Assembly (NCBI RefSeq): GCF_947495725.1
Contig: NZ_CANLZZ010000005.1
Location: forward strand, 1-64,000
Direction: 5' to 3'
Length of the DNA: 64,000 bases
Source of the DNA: an uncultured Lutibacter sp.
GTDB lineage: Bacteria; Bacteroidota; Bacteroidia; Flavobacteriales; Flavobacteriaceae
The notes below the pieces were generated by a model, which did not search any database, had not been told where the DNA came from, and saw nothing but the letters and a program-made list of their open reading frames with translations. The position numbers were made by a program, and so were the translations under genes. Positions within the stretch are counted from its first letter, which is position 1; the number at the start of each line of letters is the position of its first letter. Positions 17,468-26,966 of this stretch are shown here, piece after piece.

Positions 17468-18017
17468 AGATTTAAGAGAAATAGTAAAAAAAGAAATGGC
17501 GGGTTCAAATAAATTATCTGTTAATCATAGATCCAAATTTGAAGCTAAATTAAAAACGGAAATGCACGCTAAAAAAAATAGAAGTTTCCATTTATTAAAA
17601 TATGCCGCCACGTTTTTGGTTCTTGTAGGTTTAGGAACAACAATGTTTTATTTTTCAAACAATGAAATAAAAACACCTGTTAAAACTAACAAAATTGAAA
17701 GTTTAGGAAGTATTTCTCCCGAATTAAAGAAAATAGAAAATTACTATTTAGCAACTATAAATACCGAAATTTCGGACTTAGAAGTAACTAAAGAAAACAA
17801 AGAATTATTAGATAGTTATTTTGAAAAATTAGGCGAACTATCGGCTGATTATAAAGAGTTAACAAATGAACTTAATGTTGAAGGGTTAAGTGAAAACACT
17901 ATAAATGCTTTAATTGATAATTTGCAATTACGTTTAAAATTGTTGTATCAACTTAAAGAGCAATTAAACGAATTAAAAAAACTTAATTTAGAAAAAAATG
18001 AAAGCATACAGCTATAA
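17460..18017 (+). CDS. Probable anti-sigma-type single-pass membrane protein
   Basis: A basic cytoplasmic N-terminus (about 1-42) precedes one membrane segment (about 45-65, YAATFLVLVGLGTTMFYF) and an extracytoplasmic coiled-coil-rich domain of about 120 residues. The 8-bp overlap with the ECF sigma gene and the topology suggest an anti-sigma factor. I see no zinc-binding HxxxCxxC signature, so the family is not the common ZAS type. Inference from context, not homology. Confidence 0.6.
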   Translation: MPKDLREIVKKEMAGSNKLSVNHRSKFEAKLKTEMHAKKNRSFHLLKYAATFLVLVGLGTTMFYFSNNEIKTPVKTNKIESLGSISPELKKIENYYLATINTEISDLEVTKENKELLDSYFEKLGELSADYKELTNELNVEGLSENTINALIDNLQLRLKLLYQLKEQLNELKKLNLEKNESIQL

Positions 18018-19512
18018 AATAGGAATCATACTATTGTTTTTTGGAGTTGCACTTCAAGCGCAAACCTATGATAAAAAAATTGAAGATAGATTTAAGGTAA
18101 ATTCAGATGTCGAAATTGTTGTTAACACGGCTCATATGGATGTAGAAATTGAAACTTGGAATAAGAATGAAGTTTCGGTTGAAGCTGTTATGGAAGTTGA
18201 AGGAGTTGACAAAAAGGAAGCCAATAAAATATTAAAAGATTGGAAATTTGAAGCACTCGGGAATAAGAATAAGGTAAAAATAACCTCTATGTCGGGTGGT
18301 ATGAACTTTGAATTTACCCAGGATTTTGACTTCGATTTTCCAGAGATTGATATAAATGTTCCACACATTGAAATACACGAATTTGATGTTGAATTTCCCG
18401 AAATTGAACTTCCTGAGATGCCAGAAATACCGGAAATGCCAGAAATGCCAGATATGGGTGGTTTTGAATTTGATTACGAGTTGTATAAAAATGACACTAC
18501 CTATTTAAATAAGTATAAAGAAAAAGTTATAAAAAGTGTAGAAAAATTTAATAATAGTGAATGGAAAAAGAAATTAGATTCTTTTAGAAACTCAAAAGAA
18601 TTTAAAATTAAAATAGAAGAATATAAAAAAGCCAATGCCAAATTAAAACGCAAAATTCATGAAATGAAAAATTCAGAAGAATTTAAAAAATCTATGGAAG
18701 ATGCAAAAAAGGCTATTAAAGATGCTACAAAACAAACACAAGACCAAAGGGTGCTAATTGTTGAGCAAGTTGAGTTGGCAAAAGATGCAAGTAAAGCGGC
18801 TAGAGATGAGGTAAAAAGATTAAAAGAGGAAGGTAAATTAGATTCACTTTATTCCATTCATGATAATATTATAATTGATTACAGAACCGAGAATAATTCA
18901 AAATTTAAAATAAAGAAATATTTGAAAATTAAAGTTCCAAAAAAGGCAACTTTTAATTTAAATGTGCGTCATGGAAAAGTTACTATTCCCGAATCTAATA
19001 AAAAAATGTCTGCAAATATGTCTTATGGCTATTTTGTTGGAGGAGCTATAATAGGAGCAAAAAACGAACTGGTTTTCTCCAATTCTCCAGTAACAATTGA
19101 AACTCTAAACTCAAGTAATATTACATTAAAAAATGTTCCAAACGCAAAGTTTGGAACATTTAACAGTGTAAATTTATTTTCTAATTCATCAGATGTTATA
19201 ATTGAAGAAATTGGAAATAACGTAGCGTTAAGTCAAAAATTCGGCAATTTAAAAGTAGAACAGTTGCATTCCAATTTTGAAAAATTAAATATAATAATAG
19301 ATTATGCAAAAGCTATAATTGATACATCTAATGCTTCTTTTGTGTATCAAATTAATGGTAAAAAAAGTACATTTAAATTAAATAAAAACTATAAGCAATT
19401 AAATAATAAAAATATTGATGGCGTTCAAATAATTGAAGGTTTTAATAAGGATAAAACTTCTGGGAATAAGCTTTTTTTAACAGGTGTTTTTAGCACAATT
19501 AACTTAAACTAA
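17998..19512 (+). CDS. Secreted DUF4097-like adhesin/sensor protein with Pro-Glu-Met repeats
   Basis: A signal peptide (residues 1-22, ending ALQAQ) is followed by a domain with acidic beta strands, then an unusual run of near-identical FPEI/LPEM/IPEM/MPEM/MPDM steps (about 118-154). A Lys/Glu-rich helical region (about 165-280) precedes a C-terminal beta-helix-like half (about 300-504) reminiscent of DUF4097. It overlaps the putative anti-sigma gene by 20 bp. It may be an envelope protein whose state is monitored by, or which is controlled by, the sigma factor. Confidence 0.6.
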   Translation: MKAYSYKIGIILLFFGVALQAQTYDKKIEDRFKVNSDVEIVVNTAHMDVEIETWNKNEVSVEAVMEVEGVDKKEANKILKDWKFEALGNKNKVKITSMSGGMNFEFTQDFDFDFPEIDINVPHIEIHEFDVEFPEIELPEMPEIPEMPEMPDMGGFEFDYELYKNDTTYLNKYKEKVIKSVEKFNNSEWKKKLDSFRNSKEFKIKIEEYKKANAKLKRKIHEMKNSEEFKKSMEDAKKAIKDATKQTQDQRVLIVEQVELAKDASKAARDEVKRLKEEGKLDSLYSIHDNIIIDYRTENNSKFKIKKYLKIKVPKKATFNLNVRHGKVTIPESNKKMSANMSYGYFVGGAIIGAKNELVFSNSPVTIETLNSSNITLKNVPNAKFGTFNSVNLFSNSSDVIIEEIGNNVALSQKFGNLKVEQLHSNFEKLNIIIDYAKAIIDTSNASFVYQINGKKSTFKLNKNYKQLNNKNIDGVQIIEGFNKDKTSGNKLFLTGVFSTINLN

Positions 19513-19585
19513 ACACTTCACACTTCGTTTTAAAAATGCTTTAAAATCCTATTAAAGTATAATTTTTCCATTAAGTAATTGTTGT

Positions 19586-19593
19586 TATCTTTA
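19586..19593 (+). promoter_or_regulatory. Candidate -7 element of cysS
   Basis: TATCTTTA differs from TAnnTTTG at the last base only. It lies 24 nt upstream of the cysS ATG (19618), a spacing like that of the other candidates in the window. Confidence 0.35.
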
Positions 19594-19617
19594 CAACTTC
19601 AAAACAAACGATAATTA

Positions 19618-21096
19618 ATGGAGTTATTTAAAACAAATACACTAAAAATTTACAATTCTTTAAGTAAAACTAAAGAAGAATTTAAGCCAATAGTTGAAGG
19701 TAAAGTTGGAATGTATGTATGTGGACCAACTGTTTATAGTAATGTGCATTTAGGAAATGTAAGAACCTTTATGTCGTTTGATATGGTATTTCGCTATTTA
19801 AAACATTTAGGTTATAAAGTGCGTTATGTTCGTAATATTACCGATGCAGGTCATTTAGAAAATGATGCCGATGCTGGTGAAGATAGAATTGCTAAAAAAG
19901 CACGCTTAGAGCAAATTGAACCAATGGAAGTTGTACAGCGTTATACTGTCGACTTTCACGATACGCTTCAAAAAATAAATAATTTACCACCAAGTATTGA
20001 GCCTACTGCAACAGGACATATAGTTGAGCAAATTGAAATTATAAAAGATATTTTAGATAAAGGTTTGGCTTATGAAGTAAATGGATCGGTTTATTTTGAT
20101 GTGTTGAAATACAACGAAACTGAAAATTACGGAATTCTTTCAGGTAGAAAAATTGAAGATTCAATTCATAATACACGAACTCTCGACGGACAGAGCGAAA
20201 AGAAAAATCCACAAGATTTTGCACTTTGGAAAAAAGCAGACGAACGTCATATTATGCGTTGGCCTTCGCCTTGGAGCGATGGTTTTCCGGGTTGGCATTT
20301 GGAATGTTCTGCAATGAGTAGCAAATATTTGGGAGAAACATTTGATATTCATGGAGGAGGAATGGATTTAAAATTTCCACACCACGAATGCGAAATAGCA
20401 CAGTCTAAGACAAATAATGGTGTAAATCCGGTTAATTATTGGATGCACGCTAATATGTTGATATTAAATGGACAAAAAATGGCGAAATCTACTGGGAATT
20501 TTATTTTACCTAATGAAATATTTTCGGGCGAAAATGATATTTTAAGTAAAGCATTTAGTCCAAGTGCAACTCGATTTTTTATGTTGCAAGCAAATTATCG
20601 TAGTATTTTAGATTTTACTAGTACTGGTTTGGAAGCTTCAGAAAAAGGATATATTAAATTAATGGAAGCAATTTCATCTTTGGATAAAATTGAGGCAGGA
20701 AAAGAATCGACTATTAATATTGCTGAATGGAAACAGAAATGTTACGATGCAATGAACGACGATTTTAACACACCAGTTTTAATTGCTAATTTGTTTGAAG
20801 CTGTAAAATATGTAAATCTTTTAATTGAAAAGAAAGCAACTATTTCAGCTGAAGATTTAGAAGTTTTTAAAACAACTATTAATGCGTTTGTTTTTGATGT
20901 TTTAGGACTTAAAAATGAATTGCAACAAGATAGTTCAGATAAATTATCGGGTGTTGTAGAAATGCTAATTGGTATGCGTAAAGATGCGCGTGAAAATAAA
21001 GATTGGGCATTATCTGATAAAATTAGAGATGAATTGGCCGAGTTGGGAATTCAGTTAAAAGACGGAAAAGAAGGAACAACTTTTTCGGTAAACTAA
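19618..21096 (+). CDS. cysS: Cysteinyl-tRNA synthetase
   Basis: This class I aminoacyl-tRNA synthetase charges tRNA-Cys. Visible are the N-terminal [15 protein letters not shown] (HIGH-type motif, with a zinc-ligand Cys), the zinc and substrate region [19 protein letters not shown], and KMAKSTGN as the KMSKS motif. Length 492 is standard. It is followed by yidD after a single base. Confidence 0.97.
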   Translation: MELFKTNTLKIYNSLSKTKEEFKPIVEGKVGMYVCGPTVYSNVHLGNVRTFMSFDMVFRYLKHLGYKVRYVRNITDAGHLENDADAGEDRIAKKARLEQIEPMEVVQRYTVDFHDTLQKINNLPPSIEPTATGHIVEQIEIIKDILDKGLAYEVNGSVYFDVLKYNETENYGILSGRKIEDSIHNTRTLDGQSEKKNPQDFALWKKADERHIMRWPSPWSDGFPGWHLECSAMSSKYLGETFDIHGGGMDLKFPHHECEIAQSKTNNGVNPVNYWMHANMLILNGQKMAKSTGNFILPNEIFSGENDILSKAFSPSATRFFMLQANYRSILDFTSTGLEASEKGYIKLMEAISSLDKIEAGKESTINIAEWKQKCYDAMNDDFNTPVLIANLFEAVKYVNLLIEKKATISAEDLEVFKTTINAFVFDVLGLKNELQQDSSDKLSGVVEMLIGMRKDARENKDWALSDKIRDELAELGIQLKDGKEGTTFSVN

Positions 21097-21097
21097 A

Positions 21098-21361
21098 TTG
21101 AAAAGTATAACCAAAATATTGGCAATTCCATTTATTTGGTTAGTTAGGTTTTACCAAGCTGCAATTTCACCTTATACACCATCGGCTTGCAGATATACAC
21201 CAACTTGTTCTAGTTATACGTTAGAAGCTTTACAAAAACATGGCGTTTTTAAAGGTGGATGGTTAGCAATAAAAAGAATAGGAAGTTGTCATCCTTGGGG
21301 TGGAAGTGGTTACGATCCAGTTCCTGAAAAAAAAGATGATAAAGAAAATAAAAAAGTATAA
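21098..21361 (+). CDS. yidD: Membrane protein insertion efficiency factor YidD, TTG start
   Basis: This small protein assists YidC-dependent membrane insertion. The family core is [19 protein letters not shown], then [10 protein letters not shown] and [14 protein letters not shown]. The start is TTG at 21098, one base after the cysS stop; it fits the family N-terminus ([15 protein letters not shown]). The Cys pattern matches known YidD. The close coupling to cysS rather than to rnpA/yidC is a local arrangement; yidC is near 62-64 kb. Confidence 0.9.
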   Translation: MKSITKILAIPFIWLVRFYQAAISPYTPSACRYTPTCSSYTLEALQKHGVFKGGWLAIKRIGSCHPWGGSGYDPVPEKKDDKENKKV

Positions 21362-21388
21362 TTTAATAGTTAAATATAAAATATAGAA

Positions 21389-22207
21389 ATGATATTACTT
21401 CAAATAGATTGGAATCCTTCACCAGAACTTTTTAAAATAGGTTCATTTGCCATAAGATATTATAGTCTAATGTTTGTATGTGCATTTATGTTAGGGCTTT
21501 ATTTAATGAAAAAAATATTTATTAATGAAAAAATTGATATTGAAAAATTAGATTCTTTATTTATTTACACTGTTGTTGCAACTTTGGTTGGAGCTCGTTT
21601 AGGACATTTTTTATTTTACGATCCAGAGTTTTTAATTAAAAAGCCATTAGAAGTAATTTTACCATTTAGATTTTCACCTAAGTTTGAATTTACTGGTTTT
21701 GCAGGTTTAGCAAGTCACGGGGCCGTAATTGGAATAATTACAGCTTTATATTTATACAGTAAAAAAGTACTAAAAAAACCTGTATTTTTTATTTTAGATA
21801 GAATGACGATGCCAGTTGCAATTGGAGGTATGTTTGTACGTTTAGGAAACTTAATGAATTCTGAAATTATTGGAAAACCTACAAATAGTGATTATGGATT
21901 TGTTTTTAAAAGATTAGGAGAAAGTTTTCCTCGTCATCCGGCGCAATTATACGAAGCCATTGGTTATTTATTAATTTTCTTTATTGTTTTATATGTGTAT
22001 TGGAAAACAAATAAAAAAGAAAAACCAGGGTACATATTTGGACTATTTTTCGCTATGCTTTGGACCGTAAGATTTTGTGTTGAATTTTTTAAAGAAGCAC
22101 AAGTTGAAGGAAGAGAAGACTGGATTCTTGGTTTAAATACCGGTCAGGTTTTAAGTATACCACTTATACTAGTAGGTTTTTACTATATGTTTAGAACTAA
22201 AAAATAA
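21389..22207 (+). CDS. lgt: Prolipoprotein diacylglyceryl transferase
   Basis: It attaches diacylglycerol to the lipobox Cys of prolipoproteins. Seven membrane segments are visible. The conserved regions are the N-terminal SFAIRYYSLMF, the central GARLGHFLFYDP and GFAGLASHGA, and MFVRLGNLMNSEIIGKPT with the invariant Arg and Asn. Length 272 is typical. It serves the lipoproteins in this window, including gldI. The transcript ends at the hairpin at 22227-22262. Confidence 0.95.
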   Translation: MILLQIDWNPSPELFKIGSFAIRYYSLMFVCAFMLGLYLMKKIFINEKIDIEKLDSLFIYTVVATLVGARLGHFLFYDPEFLIKKPLEVILPFRFSPKFEFTGFAGLASHGAVIGIITALYLYSKKVLKKPVFFILDRMTMPVAIGGMFVRLGNLMNSEIIGKPTNSDYGFVFKRLGESFPRHPAQLYEAIGYLLIFFIVLYVYWKTNKKEKPGYIFGLFFAMLWTVRFCVEFFKEAQVEGREDWILGLNTGQVLSIPLILVGFYYMFRTKK

Positions 22208-22226
22208 TATTTAAAATAATTTCTAG

Positions 22227-22262
22227 AAAAGCCGTTTATTGAAAAATAAACGGCTTTTTTTT
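22227..22262. terminator. Bidirectional terminator between lgt and the THUMP-like methyltransferase
   Basis: AAAAGCCGTTTATT pairs with AATAAACGGCTTTT around a GAAA loop, with T-runs on the right. The flanking genes are convergent (stops at 22207 and 22277). Confidence 0.87.
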
Positions 22263-22276
22263 AGATAAAAGTATGC

Positions 22277-23464
22277 TCAAATTTTTGAACACACCAATAC
22301 AATATGATTATTTTCAAGGTTAGTTGTAAAAAAAAGATATTTGTTTCCACCATCTTTTAAACCTGTTTTTTTTCTAATTTGAGCAACTGTTTCAGGAAAA
22401 TTTCGTGTGGTTATATTTGCTTTTTTTGAAGGACATATTTTTTTAAGAATCTTTTTGTCATAAGCTGTAATTTGCTCTATTAAAAAAGATCTTCCTGGGA
22501 AATTAATAAGTTTGTTAGAAGTATATAAATGCGAGTGTTGGTGTAATTTATCAATATTTAATTTGGTAGCTATTTGTTTAAATGCACCAGCTTTTAAAAT
22601 TGCGGGATTAGGCTCAAACAAGTACTTTTTAGGAGCCGAATAACTTGGGATATCTTCTTCTGAATTTAATTCAAAATTAAAACATTGTTTTTCGCTTTTT
22701 AAAAAGTTGATTGTTTTTAAATGTATGTTGCCACAATAATTTTTTTCTAATATAAAAAGTAACTCTTTAACTTCATTTTCGAGAGAAACAACATGAATTT
22801 CCTTTACAAATGTTAACTCATTTATGGCGCTTTTAATATCTAATATTGGAGAAATTTTTAAAAGGATATTGTTGGTTTTAGCAAACAATTTCTCTAAGTT
22901 TTCAGGTACATTTGGTAAGCAATCGTTTAACAAAAAAACTTTTCCTTTAATATCATTTCTTCGAGAAGGATCTATATAAATCCAATCATATGTTTTATCC
23001 GAATTAGTTGTAAATTCAATTCCATCTCCAACATAGGTTTCAATATTTTTACACTTAAGTTGTTTTAAATTATGAGCAACAATTTGAGATAATTCTTGGT
23101 TTATTTCACAATGTATTACCTCTTTAATTTTTTTTGAAAAGTAATAAGCATCCACTCCAAATCCTCCGGTTACATCAATAAGAGAAGTTCCAGAAATTAG
23201 GCTTGCCTTATATTTTGCTGTAATTTCAGATGAAGTTTGTTCAATATTTAATTTTTTTGGAAAATAAATACCTTCAGTTAAAAACCAAGTAGGAAGTTTC
23301 TTTTCACATTTTGTTTTTGAAACAAGTTGTTCAACAATTTCTTGAATAGAAATACCGTTAAACGGACTTCCTTTTAATACTAGTTTTGTAATATCAGACT
23401 TTAAATTAGCATTGATAAAATGTTGAATTTCGGTATTTAAAATAATTTTATTCAAGACGTTCAT
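22277..23464 (-). CDS. THUMP-like domain SAM methyltransferase
   Basis: The central Rossmann-type methyltransferase fold has SLIDVTGGFGVDAYYFSK (SAM-binding motif I) near residues 95-112, with an acidic strand-2 end (VIHCEIN), and DWIYIDPSRR near 165, which matches the DPPY-like position. N-terminal helices and a C-terminal ferredoxin-like domain match the PG_1098 family of uncharacterised nucleic-acid methyltransferases in Bacteroidota. The target is unknown, probably RNA. It overlaps the DUF1697 gene by 17 bp. Confidence 0.83.
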   Translation of the reverse strand: MNVLNKIILNTEIQHFINANLKSDITKLVLKGSPFNGISIQEIVEQLVSKTKCEKKLPTWFLTEGIYFPKKLNIEQTSSEITAKYKASLISGTSLIDVTGGFGVDAYYFSKKIKEVIHCEINQELSQIVAHNLKQLKCKNIETYVGDGIEFTTNSDKTYDWIYIDPSRRNDIKGKVFLLNDCLPNVPENLEKLFAKTNNILLKISPILDIKSAINELTFVKEIHVVSLENEVKELLFILEKNYCGNIHLKTINFLKSEKQCFNFELNSEEDIPSYSAPKKYLFEPNPAILKAGAFKQIATKLNIDKLHQHSHLYTSNKLINFPGRSFLIEQITAYDKKILKKICPSKKANITTRNFPETVAQIRKKTGLKDGGNKYLFFTTNLENNHIVLVCSKI

Positions 23465-24005
23465 TTGTTAGTTGAACAAGTTTTGTTATAGTTTTCCAAT
23501 TACGAGAAGTAGCAGGAGATTTTAATTTACTTTCAAACAAATTATTAGATAATTTTGTTTTTCCATAACCATTAGGGCAATGTAAATAAATTGTTTTACC
23601 GGAAATAATAAATGCATCATCATTAGTTGAAATTAAACTTTCAATTTTTGAAACACCACTTAAATCAGGGTTGTTATTTAATAATGTAACGTACATTTTT
23701 GAAATGTCTATTGCGTTATTTTTTTCAATAAAAGGATTTGATTGAAAAATACAATCTAATTGTTTTTTTGTTAAAACCAACACGTTAACATTGTATTGAT
23801 ACTGTTTGTTTAGAATGTTTGAAATTTGAAATTCAATTTTTTCGGTAACTTTTTCATTCAGTTTAAAAATTACATTTCCACTCTGAATATAAGTTTGAAC
23901 CTCAATAAAACCATTTGCTGTTAACAGCTGTTTTAAATCGGCCATTTTAATAATATTCTTTCCAGAGACATTAATTCCTCTTAAAAGAGCAATATAGGTA
24001 TTCAT
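23448..24005 (-). CDS. DUF1697 protein
   Basis: The N-terminus TYIALLRGINVSGKNIIKM and the following FIEVQTYIQSGNVIF are DUF1697 hallmarks, and the C-terminal TSRNWKTITKL is also typical. Length 185 matches. The biochemical role is unknown. It overlaps the methyltransferase gene and is 3 nt downstream of the AI-2E gene, so the three are probably one transcript. Confidence 0.9.
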   Translation of the reverse strand: MNTYIALLRGINVSGKNIIKMADLKQLLTANGFIEVQTYIQSGNVIFKLNEKVTEKIEFQISNILNKQYQYNVNVLVLTKKQLDCIFQSNPFIEKNNAIDISKMYVTLLNNNPDLSGVSKIESLISTNDDAFIISGKTIYLHCPNGYGKTKLSNNLFESKLKSPATSRNWKTITKLVQLTNERLE

Positions 24006-24008
24006 AAA

Positions 24009-25091
24009 TTAAATGTTCTTTGTAAGTGATTTAACAATTTTATTGTCGGCAAGAAACGCTTTTAAAATTACTTTAATAGCTGTATAAGTTGGTATTGCAA
24101 CAATCATTCCTGTTACTCCAAAAAGAACACCACTAATCATTATCACTAAAAATATTTCTAGTGGATGTGATTTTACACTATTAGAAAATATGAGTGGCTG
24201 ACTTAAAAAGTTATCAATTAATTGGGCTATTACGTATCCAATCATAACATAAATGGAAGTTGGTAAAATTTCTGATTGAAAATCTTGCCCCAAATTACTG
24301 CTCATAGTTAAAAATAACATTATTACGCCACCAATTAGCGGACCTATATATGGAATTAAATTAAGTAACGCACATAAAAAGGCAATTACAATGGCATTTT
24401 CAATTCCAAAAATTAACAATGTTATCATATAAATAATGAATAAAATGGTAATTTGAAAAACCAATCCAATAAAGTATCTTGATAATAAGTTATTAATTGT
24501 TGAAAGCGATTTTCTTAATTTATTTTCACTTTTATCTGTAACCAAAACATAAATAGAATTCTCCATTATATGCGTGTCTTTCATTAAAAAGAAGGTTATA
24601 AAAAGCACCGAAAATAACCCAATACTTAAATTTCCAACAGTACCAATAACAGAGTTTAGTAAATTGGGAATTGCTGTTAAATTTTTAAATAAATCAACAT
24701 TTTTAAGTTCGTTTAAAATATCAATATTATGAGCTAAAAAGTAATTGTTAGTTTGGTTTATTAGGTGTTCAATATTTGTTTGAAGTTGGTCAATATTTAA
24801 TAACGACAAGTTTTCTCCTTGCTTAATTATTAAAGGAATAAACATACTAATTAGCCCAGATAAAATTCCAATAAAAAAAATCAATGTTGTTATTACCGCT
24901 AATGTATTTGGGAATTTTAACTTTCTTTTTAAAAATCGAATTATTGGACTTCCTATTAAAGAAATAACTGCAGCAATGGCAATATATATTAAAATTGATT
25001 GAATTTTATAAAGAAAATATAACAATAGAAAAACACCAATTAATATTGCAATTGCTTTTAAAATTCCATTTGTAATTGTGTTCGAGGTCAT
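24009..25091 (-). CDS. AI-2E family transporter
   Basis: This 360-residue protein has about eight membrane segments. A paired N-terminal hairpin, a long soluble loop (about 90-150) and the conserved LIPYIGPLIGG near residue 245 identify the AI-2E/PerM family. Members export autoinducer-2, act as Na+/H+ antiporters, or have unknown substrates; nothing here settles which. Confidence 0.88.
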   Translation of the reverse strand: MTSNTITNGILKAIAILIGVFLLLYFLYKIQSILIYIAIAAVISLIGSPIIRFLKRKLKFPNTLAVITTLIFFIGILSGLISMFIPLIIKQGENLSLLNIDQLQTNIEHLINQTNNYFLAHNIDILNELKNVDLFKNLTAIPNLLNSVIGTVGNLSIGLFSVLFITFFLMKDTHIMENSIYVLVTDKSENKLRKSLSTINNLLSRYFIGLVFQITILFIIYMITLLIFGIENAIVIAFLCALLNLIPYIGPLIGGVIMLFLTMSSNLGQDFQSEILPTSIYVMIGYVIAQLIDNFLSQPLIFSNSVKSHPLEIFLVIMISGVLFGVTGMIVAIPTYTAIKVILKAFLADNKIVKSLTKNI

Positions 25092-25139
25092 ATTATTTTT
25101 TTAGAATTATAAAAATATGAATTTATTTCAATAGAATTG

Positions 25140-25736
25140 CTATTGATTGTTGATTAGATATTGGGTTTTCTCAGCTACAAAATCTTCAAGTTCTTTAAAA
25201 TATGCTGTAAAGTCTTCTTCTAGTTCTTTATAATGAAGTTTTAAATCTTCAATAGCTAAATCCATTTGCGATATTCCTTTTGTGCGTCTGTTCATACCGC
25301 CTAAAACACGTTCAATTCCTTTCAAAGAAGCATAATTAACTAGCCAATTATATTTTATCATAGATGGAAGTAGGTTTTGAAGTTCTTCTGGGAAACTTTC
25401 AACATTTTCAGATAAAAAACTATAAACATTTTGAGCGTAAATTTCTAAAGGAATGTTAGAATATTTACTCCAATTTTTTGCTAAAAAATGATCGTATAAA
25501 ATATCAATAATAATTCCATCAAAGTGTCGATATCTTGGATTAAGACGGCGCATACTTCTTTTTACAATAGGATGCGTATCTGTAAAATTGTCTATATTTC
25601 TATGCAAGATTAGTCCTACCTGTATTTCTTTTGGATATTTTTTATAGGCTTTACCTTTAACAGCATCGGAAATAAAATTGCCAATTAAAATGTTTTTATT
25701 GTCTTTAGAAAGGTATAAATGTGCTAAAAAATTCAT
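25140..25736 (-). CDS. Acyl-carrier-protein phosphodiesterase-like (AcpH/DUF479)
   Basis: The N-terminus MNFLAHLYLS, then GNFISDAVKGK and GLILHRNIDNFTD, and the later HFDGIIIDILYDHFLAKNW are AcpH (DUF479) signatures with the HD-like metal ligands. AcpH removes the 4'-phosphopantetheine arm from acyl carrier protein. Length 198 fits. It stands alone, 48 nt after the AI-2E gene start region on the minus strand. Confidence 0.88.
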   Translation of the reverse strand: MNFLAHLYLSKDNKNILIGNFISDAVKGKAYKKYPKEIQVGLILHRNIDNFTDTHPIVKRSMRRLNPRYRHFDGIIIDILYDHFLAKNWSKYSNIPLEIYAQNVYSFLSENVESFPEELQNLLPSMIKYNWLVNYASLKGIERVLGGMNRRTKGISQMDLAIEDLKLHYKELEEDFTAYFKELEDFVAEKTQYLINNQ

Positions 25737-25784
25737 AGAATTAATTTGGGCAATGATACAAAAAAAAAGATGCTATGAATAATT

Positions 25785-26870
25785 TTAGAATGAAATATTA
25801 GCTGTATACACTCCCTTGCCGTGCGTTAAAGATGTTTTACCTACATTATGAAGATTAGTTGTTCCTATTAAAAGTTTTCCTTTGCTGAATGATAATGCGC
25901 TGATATACATATAGTCATCTATAAATTCTAATCCATCTAATTTAAGTTGTTGCCAATCTGCTATTTTATTTTCAATAATTTTTGAAATAAAAATTTCATT
26001 ATCGTAGGTCAAAGCAACTATCCAATTATTGATTTCAATTAATGTCGAAATTCTAGTAGATGTAATTCCAGGTAGGCCTTTAACATTTCCTTCAATCCAC
26101 TCATTTGAACTATTTTTTTTGAATATTCCTGCTTCCGTAGATGTTATCATAAGATCATTTTTAAATAGAAAATCATAGCAGCGAATAGATTCTAAGCCAA
26201 TTGAATTCCAATTTTTTCCATTATCTGTAGAGTTGATAATTCCTTGACTTCCTTTAGTTGTATAAACATTATTGTTGTTAACCTTATAGTTATGATAATA
26301 ATTTGCAAATGAGAGGGTTTTATGTGTCCAACTATTACCAGAGTTTGAAGAATAATTATAAATAAATTTACCTGATCCCGATGAAGCACAAATGGTTGTT
26401 TCATTTATTGCACAAATTTTGCTTCCCCCAGCACGAAAGCCTTCAGTGTCGAAATTAGTTGGTTCCCAATTACTGCCGGAATCTTTAGATAAATAAATAT
26501 TTCCAGAGGTTAATAAATATAAAGCATTACCATAACCAGAAATGTCGTATGTTTTAATGTCTTCTAACTGAACATTATTTTCATCAACAATTCCTACATT
26601 ACTTGAAATCCAAGTTATTCCATTATCTTCGGAAATAAAAACACCTTTAGCTATAGTTATTGCTAATAATTTCTCTTTGTATTCGTAAATTTTCTGAATC
26701 CCAACAGTTTCAATTCCTTTTGATTTTTCCCAAACGGTATTTAAGTTTATTTGAGGTGCGGCAGGACTTTTATCTACAATAACATCATCGTCTGAATTAC
26801 TACAAGAACTGATTATTAAAAACAAAATGAAATATGAAATTGACGAAAGAATACTTTTTAATAACTTCAT
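25785..26870 (-). CDS. Lipoprotein with Asp-box (BNR) repeats, probable beta-propeller
   Basis: The N-terminal signal ends at ISSC (Cys near 23), followed by an SNSDDD acidic run typical of surface-directed lipoproteins. At least four Asp-box motifs (SxDxGxxW) are visible: SEDNGITW, SKDSGSNW, SSNSGNSW and STDNGKNW. They suggest a sialidase/Ycf48-like beta-propeller. No catalytic sialidase arginine pattern was recognised, so an enzymatic role is not claimed. Confidence 0.75.
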   Translation of the reverse strand: MKLLKSILSSISYFILFLIISSCSNSDDDVIVDKSPAAPQINLNTVWEKSKGIETVGIQKIYEYKEKLLAITIAKGVFISEDNGITWISSNVGIVDENNVQLEDIKTYDISGYGNALYLLTSGNIYLSKDSGSNWEPTNFDTEGFRAGGSKICAINETTICASSGSGKFIYNYSSNSGNSWTHKTLSFANYYHNYKVNNNNVYTTKGSQGIINSTDNGKNWNSIGLESIRCYDFLFKNDLMITSTEAGIFKKNSSNEWIEGNVKGLPGITSTRISTLIEINNWIVALTYDNEIFISKIIENKIADWQQLKLDGLEFIDDYMYISALSFSKGKLLIGTTNLHNVGKTSLTHGKGVYTANISF

Positions 26871-26966
26871 TTTTTTATGTGTATAAATGAGGAATATGTA
26901 TATAAAAGTAGTGAAAAATCTAATTTAAATTAGGGTTAAAATGCTTTAAAAAGTAAATATCCAAAT

